Both the position numbers and the translations under genes were made by a program. From the NCBI RefSeq assembly GCF_011043735.1, contig NZ_JAAKGV010000003.1, positions 62,001-126,000 of the forward strand: a DNA stretch of 64,000 bases. The letters are read 5' to 3'. Positions 28,054 through 37,205 of the stretch are shown here, piece by piece. The stretch's first letter is position 1. Each line of letters opens with the position of its first letter. Source of the stretch: Methylobacterium sp. DB0501 (GTDB lineage Bacteria > Pseudomonadota > Alphaproteobacteria > Rhizobiales > Beijerinckiaceae). The notes beneath the pieces are model-generated. The model saw only the letters and a list, made by a program, of their open reading frames with translations. It had not been told where the DNA came from and did no database searches.

Positions 28054-29751
28054 ATGAAACTCCTCCGCGATGCGCGCATCCTGATCAAGGCTGTGTTGCC
28101 GCTCCTGATCGTTGCGGCCGTGGCGGGCGGGCTCGTCCTGTATGCGCGAGCCAGCCTCTTCGGCCTGGCCGCGCAGACGCGTGAGATCGCCGAGATGCAG
28201 ATGCTGCGCCTCCAGCACATCCTGACCCTGCGCGTCGACATGAACGAGGCCGCGCTCCTGAGCCGCAATCTGGTCCTGGAGACCCGCGCGGAGCAGATGG
28301 CCGGCTACGAAACGCGCTACCACGCCGCGGTGCAGGCCGCCCTCGCCAGCGCCGACACGCTGATCGTCAAATCGGACGCGCCGGACCGGAAGGCCGTGAA
28401 CCAGAACTTGCGCGACACCCTGGTCGAGTTCTTCGCGCTCTCCGAGCGCGCCAACGCGCTGGCCCTGAAGAACGAGAACGTGGAGGCCGGCAACCTCCTT
28501 CGCGGCGAGGTCGCGGTGATCCGCAGGAAGGTCGGCAACGCCGTGCAGGCGCGCATCCACCTGTTGACGGCGGAGCTCAAGCAGGCCAGCGATACCGCCG
28601 AACGGTCCGCGTCCGAGGCCGGCACGGTGCTCGTCGTGTCGGCGGTCCTGGGGCTGGCCGTCGCCCTGGCGCTCGCCGCGCTCATCGTCATCCGCGGCAT
28701 CACGCGCCCGCTCGGCAGCCTGGTCGGCATCCTCCAGCGCATGGCCCGGGGCGATGCGGATGCGGCGATCACCGAGGCGGCGCGCGGCGACGAGATCGGG
28801 GCCGTCGGCCGCGCGGTCGAGGGCATCAAGGCGATGGTCGCCCGGACGGCGGCCGAGCAGGCGGAGATCCGGCGCCTGGCCGACGCTGCGGCCGCGGCCG
28901 AGCGCAAGCGGACGGTGGCGGAGATGGCCGACGGGTTCGAGCGTGCCGTCGGCGGGATCGTCGGCCTCGTCTCCGCCTCCGCGACCGAGCTACAGGCCAC
29001 TGCCGCCACGATGACCGCGACCGCGACGCAGACCGTGTCCCAATCCTCCGCGGTCGCGGCCGCGGCCGAGGAGGCGGCCACCAATGTCGGCACCGTCGCG
29101 GCCGCCGCCGAGGAGCTGGGGGCCTCCGTCCAGGAGATCGGGCGCCAGGTCCAGGGCTCGGCCGGCCTCGCCCAGGCGGCGGTCGACGAGGCGGACCGAA
29201 CGGGTCATCTCGTCCAGGCGCTGAAGGCCACCTCCGCCCGGATCGGTGACATGGTGGGGCTGATCTCCACCATCGCCAGCCAGACGAACCTGCTCGCCCT
29301 CAACGCCACGATCGAGGCGGCGCGGGCCGGTGCCGCCGGCCGCGGCTTCGCGGTCGTCGCCGCCGAGGTCAAGGAACTCGCCGACCAGACCGCCAAGGCC
29401 ACCCAGGAGATCGCCGGCCAGATCGGGGAGATCCGGGGGGTGACCGATCAGGCGGTCTCGGCCATCGACGCGATCACCGGCCGCATCCGCGAGATCAATT
29501 CCGTTGCGACCTTGATCGCCTCGGCGGTGGAGGAGCAGGGCGCGGCGACCCAGGAGATCGTCCGCAACGTGGCGCAGGCGGCGACCGGCGCGGGAGAGGT
29601 CACCAGCACCATCACGGGCGTGGCGCAGGCCTCTGAGGAGACGGGGGCGGCGGCGAGCCAGGTTCTCGCGGCGGCCTCGGAGCTGTCGCGCCAGTCCGAG
29701 CACCTCTCGGCCGAGGTGGTGCGGTTCCTCGCCACCGTGCGGGCGGCCTGA
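28054..29751 (+). CDS. methyl-accepting chemotaxis protein
   Basis: Chemoreceptor of 565 residues. TM1 about residues 8-30, a periplasmic four-helix-type sensor of about 160 residues, TM2 about 193-216, HAMP, then the signalling coiled coil with tip [20 protein letters not shown]. It lacks a CheB/CheR-tethering pentapeptide. The gene is preceded by its truncated paralogue. Ligand unknown. Functional partners must be elsewhere on the genome. Confidence 0.92.
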   Translation: MKLLRDARILIKAVLPLLIVAAVAGGLVLYARASLFGLAAQTREIAEMQMLRLQHILTLRVDMNEAALLSRNLVLETRAEQMAGYETRYHAAVQAALASADTLIVKSDAPDRKAVNQNLRDTLVEFFALSERANALALKNENVEAGNLLRGEVAVIRRKVGNAVQARIHLLTAELKQASDTAERSASEAGTVLVVSAVLGLAVALALAALIVIRGITRPLGSLVGILQRMARGDADAAITEAARGDEIGAVGRAVEGIKAMVARTAAEQAEIRRLADAAAAAERKRTVAEMADGFERAVGGIVGLVSASATELQATAATMTATATQTVSQSSAVAAAAEEAATNVGTVAAAAEELGASVQEIGRQVQGSAGLAQAAVDEADRTGHLVQALKATSARIGDMVGLISTIASQTNLLALNATIEAARAGAAGRGFAVVAAEVKELADQTAKATQEIAGQIGEIRGVTDQAVSAIDAITGRIREINSVATLIASAVEEQGAATQEIVRNVAQAATGAGEVTSTITGVAQASEETGAAASQVLAAASELSRQSEHLSAEVVRFLATVRAA

Positions 29752-29821
29752 TGCCGGGCTTCGCCGACGACGACAGGGGAGAGTAAGCGGGCGCCGGGAG
29801 TCCGGCCCCTCCTTCATGCCC

Positions 29822-30970
29822 TCACGGCTTCCTCGCCGCGGTTCCCAGGTGCTTGTCGAGGAAGCCGGCGATCTCGGTGAAGGCCTCCCGGGTCTCCGGC
29901 GCGTCCGGGTTGAACAGGTACTGGGCGTGGCTCATGCCCTCGAACACCTGGAGCGAGGCCTCGACCCCGGCTTGGCGCAGCTTGCGGTGGGTGCGCACGG
30001 TGTTGGACAGGAACAGGTCGCGGGTGCCGGTGGTCAGGATGGTGGGGGGCAGGCCGCGCAGGTCGCCGTAGATCGGCGAGAGCTGGGGGTCGCGCAGGTC
30101 GTGGCCGGCGGCGTAGAGCCGGGCCGCCCGGGTCAGGTAGCCGTCATAGGAGACCAGCACGTTGTCGAGCCACTCGTTGGCCTTGTAGCTGTCGCCGGTC
30201 TCGGTCAGGTCGGACCACGGCGTGCCCGGCGCGATGGCGGCGGGGAGCGGCACACCCTCGCGCTTGGCGCGCAGCATCAGGGCCAGCGTCATGCCGCCGC
30301 CGGTCGAAGTGCCGAACACCGCCATGTTCTCGGCCGGCTGCAGGGCGAGCGCCGCCTTCCACACCGCCATGGCGTCGTCCATCGCCGCCGGGTAGGGCGC
30401 GTCGGGCGGCATGCGGTAATCGAACGAGATCACCGTGAAGCCGCCGAAGGCCGCCATCAGCACCGCCTCGAGGGTGCCCGCCTCGCCCGGATTGTAGACG
30501 TAGCCGCCGCCGTGGATGTGGATCAGCAGCCGGTGGCGGTTGCGCTCCGGCACCGCCTTGGGCGCCACGATCCAGGCCTTGACGCCGCCGATCACCTCCG
30601 GGGTCGAGACCACGCCGAGGCGCTCGCGCAGCGCCGGCAGGGGGGCTGCGGTCTGGGCCGCGAGCTTGGCGACGAGCGCCTTCCATTCCGCCGCGCTGCC
30701 CGGGTCGGCGTCCCAGGCCGGGGTCCGGTAGGGCGCCGCGATCGTCGCCTGGAATTCCGGGCTCACCGTCTCCGGCACCGGGATGCGCCGGCCCGGCACG
30801 GTGCGGGGCCCGGGCTTGGCGTTGGCGGCGTTCTGGGCCGCCTCGAGCCGGGCGAAATCCGACGCGTCGGCGTTCGGCGGCACGGTCTGCGCGGCGGCGA
30901 CGCCGGGCAGCGCGGCGGCCAGGAACAGGGTGGCCGGATGCAGGGCGGCGAGGCGGCGCGGGCCGGGCAA
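29822..30970 (-). CDS. exported alpha/beta-hydrolase, HSL-type esterase
   Basis: A protein of 382 residues with a signal peptide (LFLAAALPGVAAAQ). The oxyanion motif HGGGY, nucleophile elbow GTSTGG, acid in GTRDLFLSN and His in GMSHAQYLF define the hormone-sensitive-lipase family IV of carboxylesterases. The frame opens with a rare TTG start at 30970; no in-frame ATG or GTG fits the signal peptide. It probably hydrolyses short-chain esters in the periplasm. The HAD phosphatase gene lies upstream on the same strand. Confidence 0.85.
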   Translation of the reverse strand: MPGPRRLAALHPATLFLAAALPGVAAAQTVPPNADASDFARLEAAQNAANAKPGPRTVPGRRIPVPETVSPEFQATIAAPYRTPAWDADPGSAAEWKALVAKLAAQTAAPLPALRERLGVVSTPEVIGGVKAWIVAPKAVPERNRHRLLIHIHGGGYVYNPGEAGTLEAVLMAAFGGFTVISFDYRMPPDAPYPAAMDDAMAVWKAALALQPAENMAVFGTSTGGGMTLALMLRAKREGVPLPAAIAPGTPWSDLTETGDSYKANEWLDNVLVSYDGYLTRAARLYAAGHDLRDPQLSPIYGDLRGLPPTILTTGTRDLFLSNTVRTHRKLRQAGVEASLQVFEGMSHAQYLFNPDAPETREAFTEIAGFLDKHLGTAARKP

Positions 30971-31048
30971 GGGTCGGACATCCTGATGACGTGGGGCCGT
31001 GCACGATTCGCACGCCCACGCTCATCCGACAAGACGCCGCCGCTCGCG

Positions 31049-31723
31049 CTACGGCAGGCCGCGCCGCAGCACCGAGCTCGCATAGCCGTCGAGCAGGTCC
31101 TGGGGATCGCGATAGATCGCGGTGCAGCCGGCCTCGCTCAACGCGGCCTCGGGGAAGCCGCCGCACAGGACGCCGATCGCCGGCAGCCCCGCCTTCACGG
31201 CAGCCTCGGCGTCGTAGGGCGAATCGCCGATCACCACGGCCTGGCCCCGGGGCGGATGCCCGAGCCGCTCCAGGGCCGCCTCGAAGATGTCCGGGTGCGG
31301 CTTCGAGCGCTCGGCCTCGTCGGAATTGGTCGCCACGTCGACGAGGTCGCGGATGCCGGCGATCTCCTGGTAACGCTCGACCTCGTCGGCCTTGCCCGAC
31401 GAGGCCAGCGCCAGGACGTGGCCCTCCGCCTTCAGCCGCTCGAACAACGCCCGCACGCCGGGGAACGGCTTCACCTTCGGCAGATACTTCTCCGTGAACA
31501 GCGTCGAGCGGAATTTCTCAAGTGCCTCGCCCTCCCGCTCCAGGCGTTCCCTGGGCACGAAGACCGGCATCAGCTGGTCGCCGCCCTTGCCGATCTGGCT
31601 GCGGACCGCCGCCTCCGGCACGTCGAGGCCGAAGGCGCGGAACGCCTCGGACCAGGCTGCGGCGTGCAGATCGACGCTGTCGAGCAGGGTCCCGTCGATG
31701 TCGAAGATCAGGTTGCGGATCAT
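31049..31723 (-). CDS. HAD-superfamily phosphatase
   Basis: Cytoplasmic HAD hydrolase, 224 residues. Motif I is FDIDGTLLDSVD (nucleophile and acid Asp), motif II ALASSGKA, motif III Lys in RSKPHPDIF and motif IV GDSPYDAEAA. The helical cap between motifs I and II puts it in the phosphoglycolate phosphatase/beta-phosphoglucomutase group. Starting at MIRNLIFD places motif I at the expected position. The exact sugar-phosphate substrate is not determinable. Confidence 0.87.
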   Translation of the reverse strand: MIRNLIFDIDGTLLDSVDLHAAAWSEAFRAFGLDVPEAAVRSQIGKGGDQLMPVFVPRERLEREGEALEKFRSTLFTEKYLPKVKPFPGVRALFERLKAEGHVLALASSGKADEVERYQEIAGIRDLVDVATNSDEAERSKPHPDIFEAALERLGHPPRGQAVVIGDSPYDAEAAVKAGLPAIGVLCGGFPEAALSEAGCTAIYRDPQDLLDGYASSVLRRGLP

Positions 31724-31892
31724 GGCGGGGCCTCGTCTGTTGCAGCCAGGCACGAAAGCCGTGCAAAGCGCCGGGGTTCCCCGGCGGGCGGGCGGCGCGG
31801 CTGGCCTTCGGGCGCCACGGCCGTTAGAGGTTCGTCAACGCCGTTCTTCGCCGGGAGGCGGGGCGGCCTTGGTGAAAATGTGGGAAATGCCG

Positions 31893-32261
31893 ATGTCCGT
31901 CCTGTCCAGAGCCTGCCTCGTCGTGGCCGTGGCCGCGCTCGCCGGCGGCTGCATCCAGAACCCCCTGGGCCAGGTCGGCGGCGTGCTCCCGGCGGGCGAT
32001 GTCGGCCCGCCGCCCTCCCTGCGCGGCGACGTGAAGCTGCCGGCCCGCAGCAACGGCGACCTCGCCCAGGCCGCGACCGAGCCGACCCGCCGCCTCAACG
32101 TCCCGTCGACCACCCGCGGCAGCGACACCCTGAGCGCCCCGCCCCGGCGCATCCGCCGCGAGGACATCGAGGGCGAGGGCGGTCCGGGCGGCAGCGGCGG
32201 CGGCAGCCTGTCGCCCACGATCGGGTCGGGCGGCTCGGTCGGGCTCGGCGGCAAATTCTGA
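31893..32261 (+). CDS. small lipoprotein of unknown function
   Basis: A protein of 122 residues. A lipobox LAGGC follows a hydrophobic stretch (SRACLVVAVAALAGGC), so it is a membrane-anchored lipoprotein. The mature part is Pro/Arg/Gly-rich, low in complexity, and ends in a Gly/Ser run. Earlier ATGs at 31878 and 31887 are possible; GGGAA before 31893 favours the last. No family recognised. Confidence 0.65.
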   Translation: MSVLSRACLVVAVAALAGGCIQNPLGQVGGVLPAGDVGPPPSLRGDVKLPARSNGDLAQAATEPTRRLNVPSTTRGSDTLSAPPRRIRREDIEGEGGPGGSGGGSLSPTIGSGGSVGLGGKF

Positions 32262-32271
32262 CGAAGACGCC

Positions 32272-33243
32272 CTAACGGGGCTCGGCTCCCGCTTCGTCCC
32301 GCTTCGCGCGGGCCCGCTGGTCCCGGGCGGCCTGCCGCGTCTGCTGCGCCCGGGCGGTCTCGCGCAGGCGCCGCAGGCGCTCCTCCAGGCCGGCGCGGGT
32401 CGCCGGCCACCAGCCGCGGCCGGGTGAGTCCGGCGCCGCCGCCGGCACCGTCTCGGCCAGTTCCGGAAAGGTCGGGATCCGCCACCAGCCCCAGACCAGG
32501 GGCCCCGCGGCGATCCCGGGATAATGCGCCAGCGCCTCGGTCTCGGTGATCGGGGCGTCGTCGAGGGCCTCGAACACCACGACGCCCGCCTCCGCCACCT
32601 CCACCGCCGCCCCGAGGGGCGGGGGATCGCCGCGCGGGACGGGATGGCGGCGGCGGCGGCGCTCCGCTTCCGCGGCGGGGTTGCGGGCGGCCTCGCGCCG
32701 GGCCCGCCGCGCCGCCGGCTCGCTCAGCCGCGCCGCCTCCTCGATCACGCACCACGCTTCCTTCAGGGCCTCGTAGGAGCGCCAGGGCACCCGCCAGGCC
32801 CGGATCTCCGGCGCCCAGGCGGCGAACGGGATGGTGCGCAGGGTATCGACCACCATGCGCGAATAGGGCGTGCGGACCAGGAGCGCCTCGGGCCCGGCCT
32901 CGAGATAGGGGCTCTCCAGCGGCTCGAAGGCGTAGGCATCGCGGCCCTTGTCGTCGCCGTAGGCGTCCAGGCCTGAGATCTCCCGGGCGATCCAGGCATC
33001 GGCCCGCTGCTCCGCGGTGGTGCCGGGAACAAACCAGCGCCGGAGCTTGCGCCGCCAGCGGGCGGTCGGAAACGTCTCCTTGAAGCGGGCGAGCAGGGCG
33101 CGGTCGAACGGCATCGCAACCAGCACGCCGGGTCGCTTGGCGGTACCGGGCGCCACGGCGAAGCCGGCGCCGCGGGCGACCTCGCCGGCGGGGGCCTCTC
33201 GGTCCTGCTGTCCTGCCTCGCGCCTCTGCCCTGCGTCGCCCAT
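32272..33243 (-). CDS. uncharacterised protein with two HARP-like motifs
   Basis: A protein of 323 residues. Two segments have the HARP (HepA-related, SMARCAL1-type) pattern of a hydrophobic strand, a Lys/Pro-containing turn, a Trp and a helix: one about residues 45-90 (LLARFKETFPTARW then RRWFVPG) and one about 130-175 (MVVDTLRTIPFAAW then RAWRVPW). No helicase motifs follow. The C-terminal third is Arg-rich and Pro-rich. It converges with the lipoprotein gene. HARP domains bind DNA forks in SMARCAL1; a nucleic-acid role here is inference. Confidence 0.55.
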   Translation of the reverse strand: MGDAGQRREAGQQDREAPAGEVARGAGFAVAPGTAKRPGVLVAMPFDRALLARFKETFPTARWRRKLRRWFVPGTTAEQRADAWIAREISGLDAYGDDKGRDAYAFEPLESPYLEAGPEALLVRTPYSRMVVDTLRTIPFAAWAPEIRAWRVPWRSYEALKEAWCVIEEAARLSEPAARRARREAARNPAAEAERRRRRHPVPRGDPPPLGAAVEVAEAGVVVFEALDDAPITETEALAHYPGIAAGPLVWGWWRIPTFPELAETVPAAAPDSPGRGWWPATRAGLEERLRRLRETARAQQTRQAARDQRARAKRDEAGAEPR

Positions 33244-33268
33244 GGACTGCCTCGATCGGACCGCCTCA

Positions 33269-33372
33269 GACGACTTCCGATCGATTGCTTCGCAATGCGG
33301 AAGTCGGCTTCGCTTGAGCGCCGCGCGGGCTGGTGATGCAATTCCGGAAGGGATCTTCCGGAATTGCATCAG
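33269..33372. repeat. dispersed palindromic repeat, copy A (partner at 34558)
   Basis: Two hairpins. The first has outer arms CGACTTCCG and CGGAAGTCG with GATTGC-TTC-GCAAT inside; the second, GATGCAATTCCGGAAG-GGAT-CTTCCGGAATTGCATC, is a 16-bp perfect stem. The second ends in the stop codon of the PRC-barrel gene. Copy B 1.3 kb away aligns along its length. Confidence 0.7.
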
Positions 33373-33803
33373 ACCGGCCGGGCGCGGCCGCCGTAATAGT
33401 CGTCGAGGCGCCCGCCATAGGACGGGTCGGCGAACGGATCCTCGTCTGGGCCGTGCCGCGGTGCCCCCGCCAGGGTGCCGGCATCGATGTCGATGACGTA
33501 GCCGCCGAGCCCCACGTCGTAGGTCAGGGCCTTCCAGGGCACCGGGTGGTAATGCTCCCCGAAGCCCAGGAAGCCGCCGAAGGACAGCACCGCGTAGGCG
33601 ACCTGCCCAGAGACCTTGTCCACCATGAAGTTGTAGACGCTGCCGAGATGCTTGCCCTTGCGGTCGTAGACGGCGGTGCCCTCGACCTTGTTCGAGGCGA
33701 TCAGCCGGGGCGTCTCGTCGAGGGCGACGCCGTCGCCGGTGGGATCGAGCTCCATCGTGCCCGGCTCGCGCAGGGCGCGCTCGTTCGGGAGTTCAGTCGG
33801 CAT
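33369..33803 (-). CDS. PRC-barrel domain protein
   Basis: A protein of 144 residues. A PRC-barrel (SNKVEGTAVYDRKGKHLGSV, then VSGQVAYAVLSFGGFLG and the HPVPWKAL segment) fills residues 40-110. Such domains occur in stress- and photosynthesis-related proteins and bind other proteins. The C-terminus is Gly/Asp/Arg/Tyr-rich. The stop lies inside the palindrome of repeat A, so the element may have shaped the 3' end. The gene product is probably cytoplasmic. Confidence 0.85.
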   Translation of the reverse strand: MPTELPNERALREPGTMELDPTGDGVALDETPRLIASNKVEGTAVYDRKGKHLGSVYNFMVDKVSGQVAYAVLSFGGFLGFGEHYHPVPWKALTYDVGLGGYVIDIDAGTLAGAPRHGPDEDPFADPSYGGRLDDYYGGRARPV

Positions 33804-33869
33804 GGCGGTCTCCGTTGCGAGAGGAAAGGGGTCCTTGGGGAACCGACCTGCCCCGCGACGGTTCCGCGC

Positions 33870-34406
33870 TCACCGCGCCGCCGCGTCCTCCCCGCCACCC
33901 GGCATGTCGGCCTCCTCGCCGATCTCCCTGCCGTCCCTCCGGCCGTCCTTCCGGCGGTCCTCCTGCTGCTGCTCGGCCACCTCGGTGCGCACGGTCCGGC
34001 TCGCCAGCATCATCTCGAACGCGAAGGCGGTCAGCGAGGCGAGGGTGCACACGATCGCGGCGCCGAACAGCGAGAACAGCACGCTCGCCACCGCGGCATC
34101 GCGCAGAGTGCCGAGGAACAGGGTCAGGACCGCGCCGCAGATCGCCACCCCGCCCAAAGCCGCGATCACCACCGCCACGTCGAGGGCGAGGCTGCGCCGG
34201 CGCAGGTCGGCGAGCTTCGCCTGGTCGCCGGGCCGCTCGGCGATGCGGTCGGAGAGCTTCTCGACCTGATCGGCGATGCGGGCGTGGCGGGTCGAGAAGA
34301 CGTTGAGCAGCGTCGCGATGCCGGAGAGCAGGAAGACCGGCGTCAGCGCCACCTGGATGATGTGGGCGGTCGAATCGACCTGGGACGGATCGGCGGTGGG
34401 GATCAT
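33870..34406 (-). CDS. DUF2721 membrane protein
   Basis: A protein of 178 residues with three predicted membrane helices (VALTPVFLLSGIATLLNVF, LDVAVVIAALGGVAICGAVL, SVLFSLFGAAIVCTLASLTA) and a conserved FSTRHARIADQ stretch, as in DUF2721. A charged C-terminal tail (EQQQEDRRKDGRRDGR) faces the cytoplasm. The ATG at 34406 matches the usual start; longer upstream frames run into repeats. Function unknown. Confidence 0.8.
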   Translation of the reverse strand: MIPTADPSQVDSTAHIIQVALTPVFLLSGIATLLNVFSTRHARIADQVEKLSDRIAERPGDQAKLADLRRRSLALDVAVVIAALGGVAICGAVLTLFLGTLRDAAVASVLFSLFGAAIVCTLASLTAFAFEMMLASRTVRTEVAEQQQEDRRKDGRRDGREIGEEADMPGGGEDAAAR

Positions 34407-34474
34407 GCGGGGCCGGGAGGAGAGGGCGGGGCCGGGAGGGGAGGGCGCCCGCCGCGATGTAGGGCGGCCCTGCC

Positions 34475-34537
34475 CGGACCGCATCTCGCGGCCCGGGACC
34501 TCGGACCGCATCTCGCGGCCCGGGACCTCGGACCGCG
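34475..34537. repeat. 27-bp tandem repeat, 2.3 copies
   Basis: Unit CGGACCGCATCTCGCGGCCC plus 7 bases; two exact copies (34475-34501 and 34502-34528) and a 9-base partial copy. It lies upstream of the DUF2721 start within the 34407-34769 gap. No function evident; could be a slippage product. Confidence 0.75.
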
Positions 34538-34557
34538 CGGCGCAGCCCGGAAAGTCA

Positions 34558-34707
34558 TACGACGTCCGATCGATTGCTCGGCGATTGCTGCGCAACCGCG
34601 TTCGCCATGCGGATGTCGGCTCCGCTCAGGCGTGCGGAACCTCCGGCTCCACCGCGCGGGCCGGTGATATGAATGCCGGAGGGGATCGTCCGGACTTCAC
34701 ATCACGG
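34558..34707. repeat. dispersed palindromic repeat, copy B (partner at 33269)
   Basis: Aligns with copy A through CGACGTCCGATCGATTGCT, TGCGGATGTCGGCTCCGCT and CCGCGCGGGCCGGTGAT, with an added 44 bases in two places. Its two hairpins keep pairing, with mismatches in the second (ATGCCGGAGGGGATCGTCCG region). It occupies the rest of the 34407-34769 gap, downstream of the VOC gene. Confidence 0.65.
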
Positions 34708-34769
34708 AGAGGGGCTCTCGATCTCGAAGCGTGCTCGGTCGTGTCCCTCGCCACCGCTGTCGCACCCGC

Positions 34770-35561
34770 TCAACCCGCGACGATCGACAGCCGCGCCCCG
34801 TGAGTGCGCGCGAGGTCGAGGTCGCCGGCCTCCGTGCCGGCGCGGAACACCGCCGCGACCGGGCCCTCGCCCCGGGCCGCGAGGGCCTCGGCCAGGGCTC
34901 CGTCCGTGCCGGTCGGGCTCGCCAGGGTGACGGTGGTGTGGGGGCCGAGCGGCAGGGTCGCGGCGCGGGCCGGCCCGCCCAGGATGTCCGCCTCGACTAC
35001 CGGGGCCTCGGCCCCGGTGCCGAGCAGGGCGGCGTAGCGGGCGCGCGAGGCCTCGACGTCGCGCACCGCCACGGTGATCGATGTCACCCCGGTGACGCCG
35101 TTGTCGTGGCGGCGCACGTCGCCCTCCTGCACGCGAAGGGCGCGGGGCGTGACGTCGCCGCACAGGAACGGGACGTCGGAGCCCGGGGCCCGGGCGGTCT
35201 TCCAGTCGAGGCGGGCGCCGTCGGGCCGGAAGCGGCCGCCGGGCTGCGGGTCGGCGATGTCGAGGCCGCGATCCTGCGCCGCCTTCACGTAGGCGTCGAT
35301 GTCGGAGGGCAGCAGCGCGTGGTCGAGGAAGCCCTCGCCGGCGCGGTGATAGACCTCGGACCAGCGGTTGCCGGGCTCGGGCTTCTTGAAGGCGATCAGC
35401 TCCAGGTAGGCGCCGTCCTCCAGCACCACCAGGACGTTGTGGGTGATGCCGTTCTGATGCTCGCCGCCGCGGATCACCGTGAAGCCGAGGCTGGAATAAT
35501 CCGCGAAGGCGGCGTCGAGATCGGCGACCGCGATGACGAGATGGTCGAGGGTGAGGGGCAT
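34770..35561 (-). CDS. VOC-family protein (glyoxalase-like domain)
   Basis: A protein of 263 residues with two VOC beta-alpha-beta modules; the first starts LTLDHLVIAVADLDAAF and contains His and Glu ligand candidates (DHLV, AYLELIAF), the second starts NGVTGVTSITVAVRDVEAS. VOC enzymes are metal-dependent lyases, dioxygenases or resistance proteins. It starts 12 bases after the ABC ATPase stop, so it is likely the last gene of the transporter operon and may act on the imported compound. Confidence 0.8.
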   Translation of the reverse strand: MPLTLDHLVIAVADLDAAFADYSSLGFTVIRGGEHQNGITHNVLVVLEDGAYLELIAFKKPEPGNRWSEVYHRAGEGFLDHALLPSDIDAYVKAAQDRGLDIADPQPGGRFRPDGARLDWKTARAPGSDVPFLCGDVTPRALRVQEGDVRRHDNGVTGVTSITVAVRDVEASRARYAALLGTGAEAPVVEADILGGPARAATLPLGPHTTVTLASPTGTDGALAEALAARGEGPVAAVFRAGTEAGDLDLARTHGARLSIVAG

Positions 35562-35573
35562 GGGTGATCCTCT

Positions 35574-37205
35574 TCAGGCGGCGGGAACCTGGGGGCGCCC
35601 GGGGATCCAGGAGCGGCCGGGCACCGCCTCCAGGAGGGCGCGGGTATAGGCGGCCTGCGGGGCGGCGAAGACCTCGGCGGTCGGGCCGGCCTCGACGACG
35701 GCGCCGTCCTTCATCACGGCGATGCGGTCGCAGATCTGGCCGGCGACCCGCAGGTCGTGGGTGATGAACAGCATCGACAGGCCGAGCCGGTCGCGCAGGG
35801 AATCGAGCAGGGCCAGCACCTGGGCCTGGACCGAGACGTCGAGGGCCGAGACCGGCTCGTCGGCGACCAGCAGCTCGGGTTCGAGCGCCAGCGCCCGGGC
35901 GAGCCCGATGCGCTGGCGCTGGCCGCCGGAGAATTCGTGCGGCAGGCGGTCCATGGCGGCCGGATCGAGCCCGACGAGGCCGAACAGCTCGCGCGCCTTC
36001 GCCATCGCCTCGGGCCGGGAGGCGCCCTGGAGCATCGGCCCCTGCGCCACCAGCTCGCCGGCCCGGCGCCGCGGGTTGAGCGAGGCGAAGGGATCCTGGA
36101 AGACCATCTGGACCCGGCGCGCCTGACCCCGCATCGCGCGGCGCGACAGGGCCGCGAGATCGGTGTCGCCGAGGCGGATCGTGCCGGTATCCGGATCGAG
36201 CAGGCGCACGATGCAGCGGGCGAGCGTCGACTTGCCGGAGCCGGATTCGCCGACGATGCCGAGGGTCGTGCCCCGGGGCAGCGACAGGCTGACATCCTTC
36301 ACCGCGTGGGTGACCCGGGCCCGGCTGGGCAAGAGCCCGCCGCCCTTGCGGTAGGTCTTCGAGACACCCTCGAGCGTCAGGATCGCCGGGGCGGCGGTGC
36401 CGGACCGGGCCCGCGGCACGAGCGGCGGCACCGCGGCGATCAGCGCCCGGGTGTAGGGCGCCTGCGGCCGGGTGAGCACGGCGTCGGCCGGCCCCTCCTC
36501 GACGAGGCGGCCGGACTGCATTACGGCGACCCGGTCGGCGATCTCCGCCACCACCCCGAAATCGTGGGTGATGAACAGGACGCCCATGCCGCGCCGCGCC
36601 TGGATCTCGCGGATCAGCGCCAGGATGCGGCCTTGCGTCGTCACGTCGAGCGCCGTGGTCGGCTCGTCGGCGATAAGGAGCGCCGGCTCCAGCGCCAGCG
36701 CCATGGCGATCATCACCCGCTGGCGCTGCCCGCCGGACAATTCGTGCGGATAGGCCCGGAGCGCCGCCTGCGGATCCGGTATCCGCACCTCGGCGAGCAG
36801 CGCCAGGGTCTTCTCGCGGATCTCGCGGGCGTTGAGCCCGGTGTGGATGCGGAAGGTCTCGGCGATCTGGTCGCCGGCCCGGCGCAGGGGGTTCAGGGCC
36901 GTCATCGGCTCCTGGAAGATCATGCCGATCTTCGCCCCGCGCAGGCGCCGCATCTCGGCCTCGGAGGCGCCGACGAGGTCGCGGCCCTGGAACAGCACCG
37001 CGCCGGCATCCGCCCGCACGCCCGGGGGCAGCAGCCGCATCACCGTGTTGGCCAGCACCGACTTGCCCGAGCCCGACTCGCCGACGACGCACAGGATCTC
37101 GTTGGCCGCGAGCGCGAGCGAGACGCCGGCGAGCGCGTGGCTGCGGTCGGCGCCCGGCGGCAGGCGGACCGAGAGGTTCTCGACCGAGAGGAGGGGCGTC
37201 GTCAT
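35574..37205 (-). CDS. fused double ATPase of a peptide/nickel/opine-type ABC importer
   Basis: A protein of 543 residues that joins DppD- and DppF-like ATPases. Both halves have Walker A (GESGSGKS), signature (LSGGQRQR and FSGGQRQR) and a D-loop (ADEPTTALD and ADEPVSALD). It energises uptake by the two permeases upstream; the ATG overlaps the stop of the second permease by four bases. The fused arrangement is common in alphaproteobacteria. Confidence 0.93.
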   Translation of the reverse strand: MTTPLLSVENLSVRLPPGADRSHALAGVSLALAANEILCVVGESGSGKSVLANTVMRLLPPGVRADAGAVLFQGRDLVGASEAEMRRLRGAKIGMIFQEPMTALNPLRRAGDQIAETFRIHTGLNAREIREKTLALLAEVRIPDPQAALRAYPHELSGGQRQRVMIAMALALEPALLIADEPTTALDVTTQGRILALIREIQARRGMGVLFITHDFGVVAEIADRVAVMQSGRLVEEGPADAVLTRPQAPYTRALIAAVPPLVPRARSGTAAPAILTLEGVSKTYRKGGGLLPSRARVTHAVKDVSLSLPRGTTLGIVGESGSGKSTLARCIVRLLDPDTGTIRLGDTDLAALSRRAMRGQARRVQMVFQDPFASLNPRRRAGELVAQGPMLQGASRPEAMAKARELFGLVGLDPAAMDRLPHEFSGGQRQRIGLARALALEPELLVADEPVSALDVSVQAQVLALLDSLRDRLGLSMLFITHDLRVAGQICDRIAVMKDGAVVEAGPTAEVFAAPQAAYTRALLEAVPGRSWIPGRPQVPAA

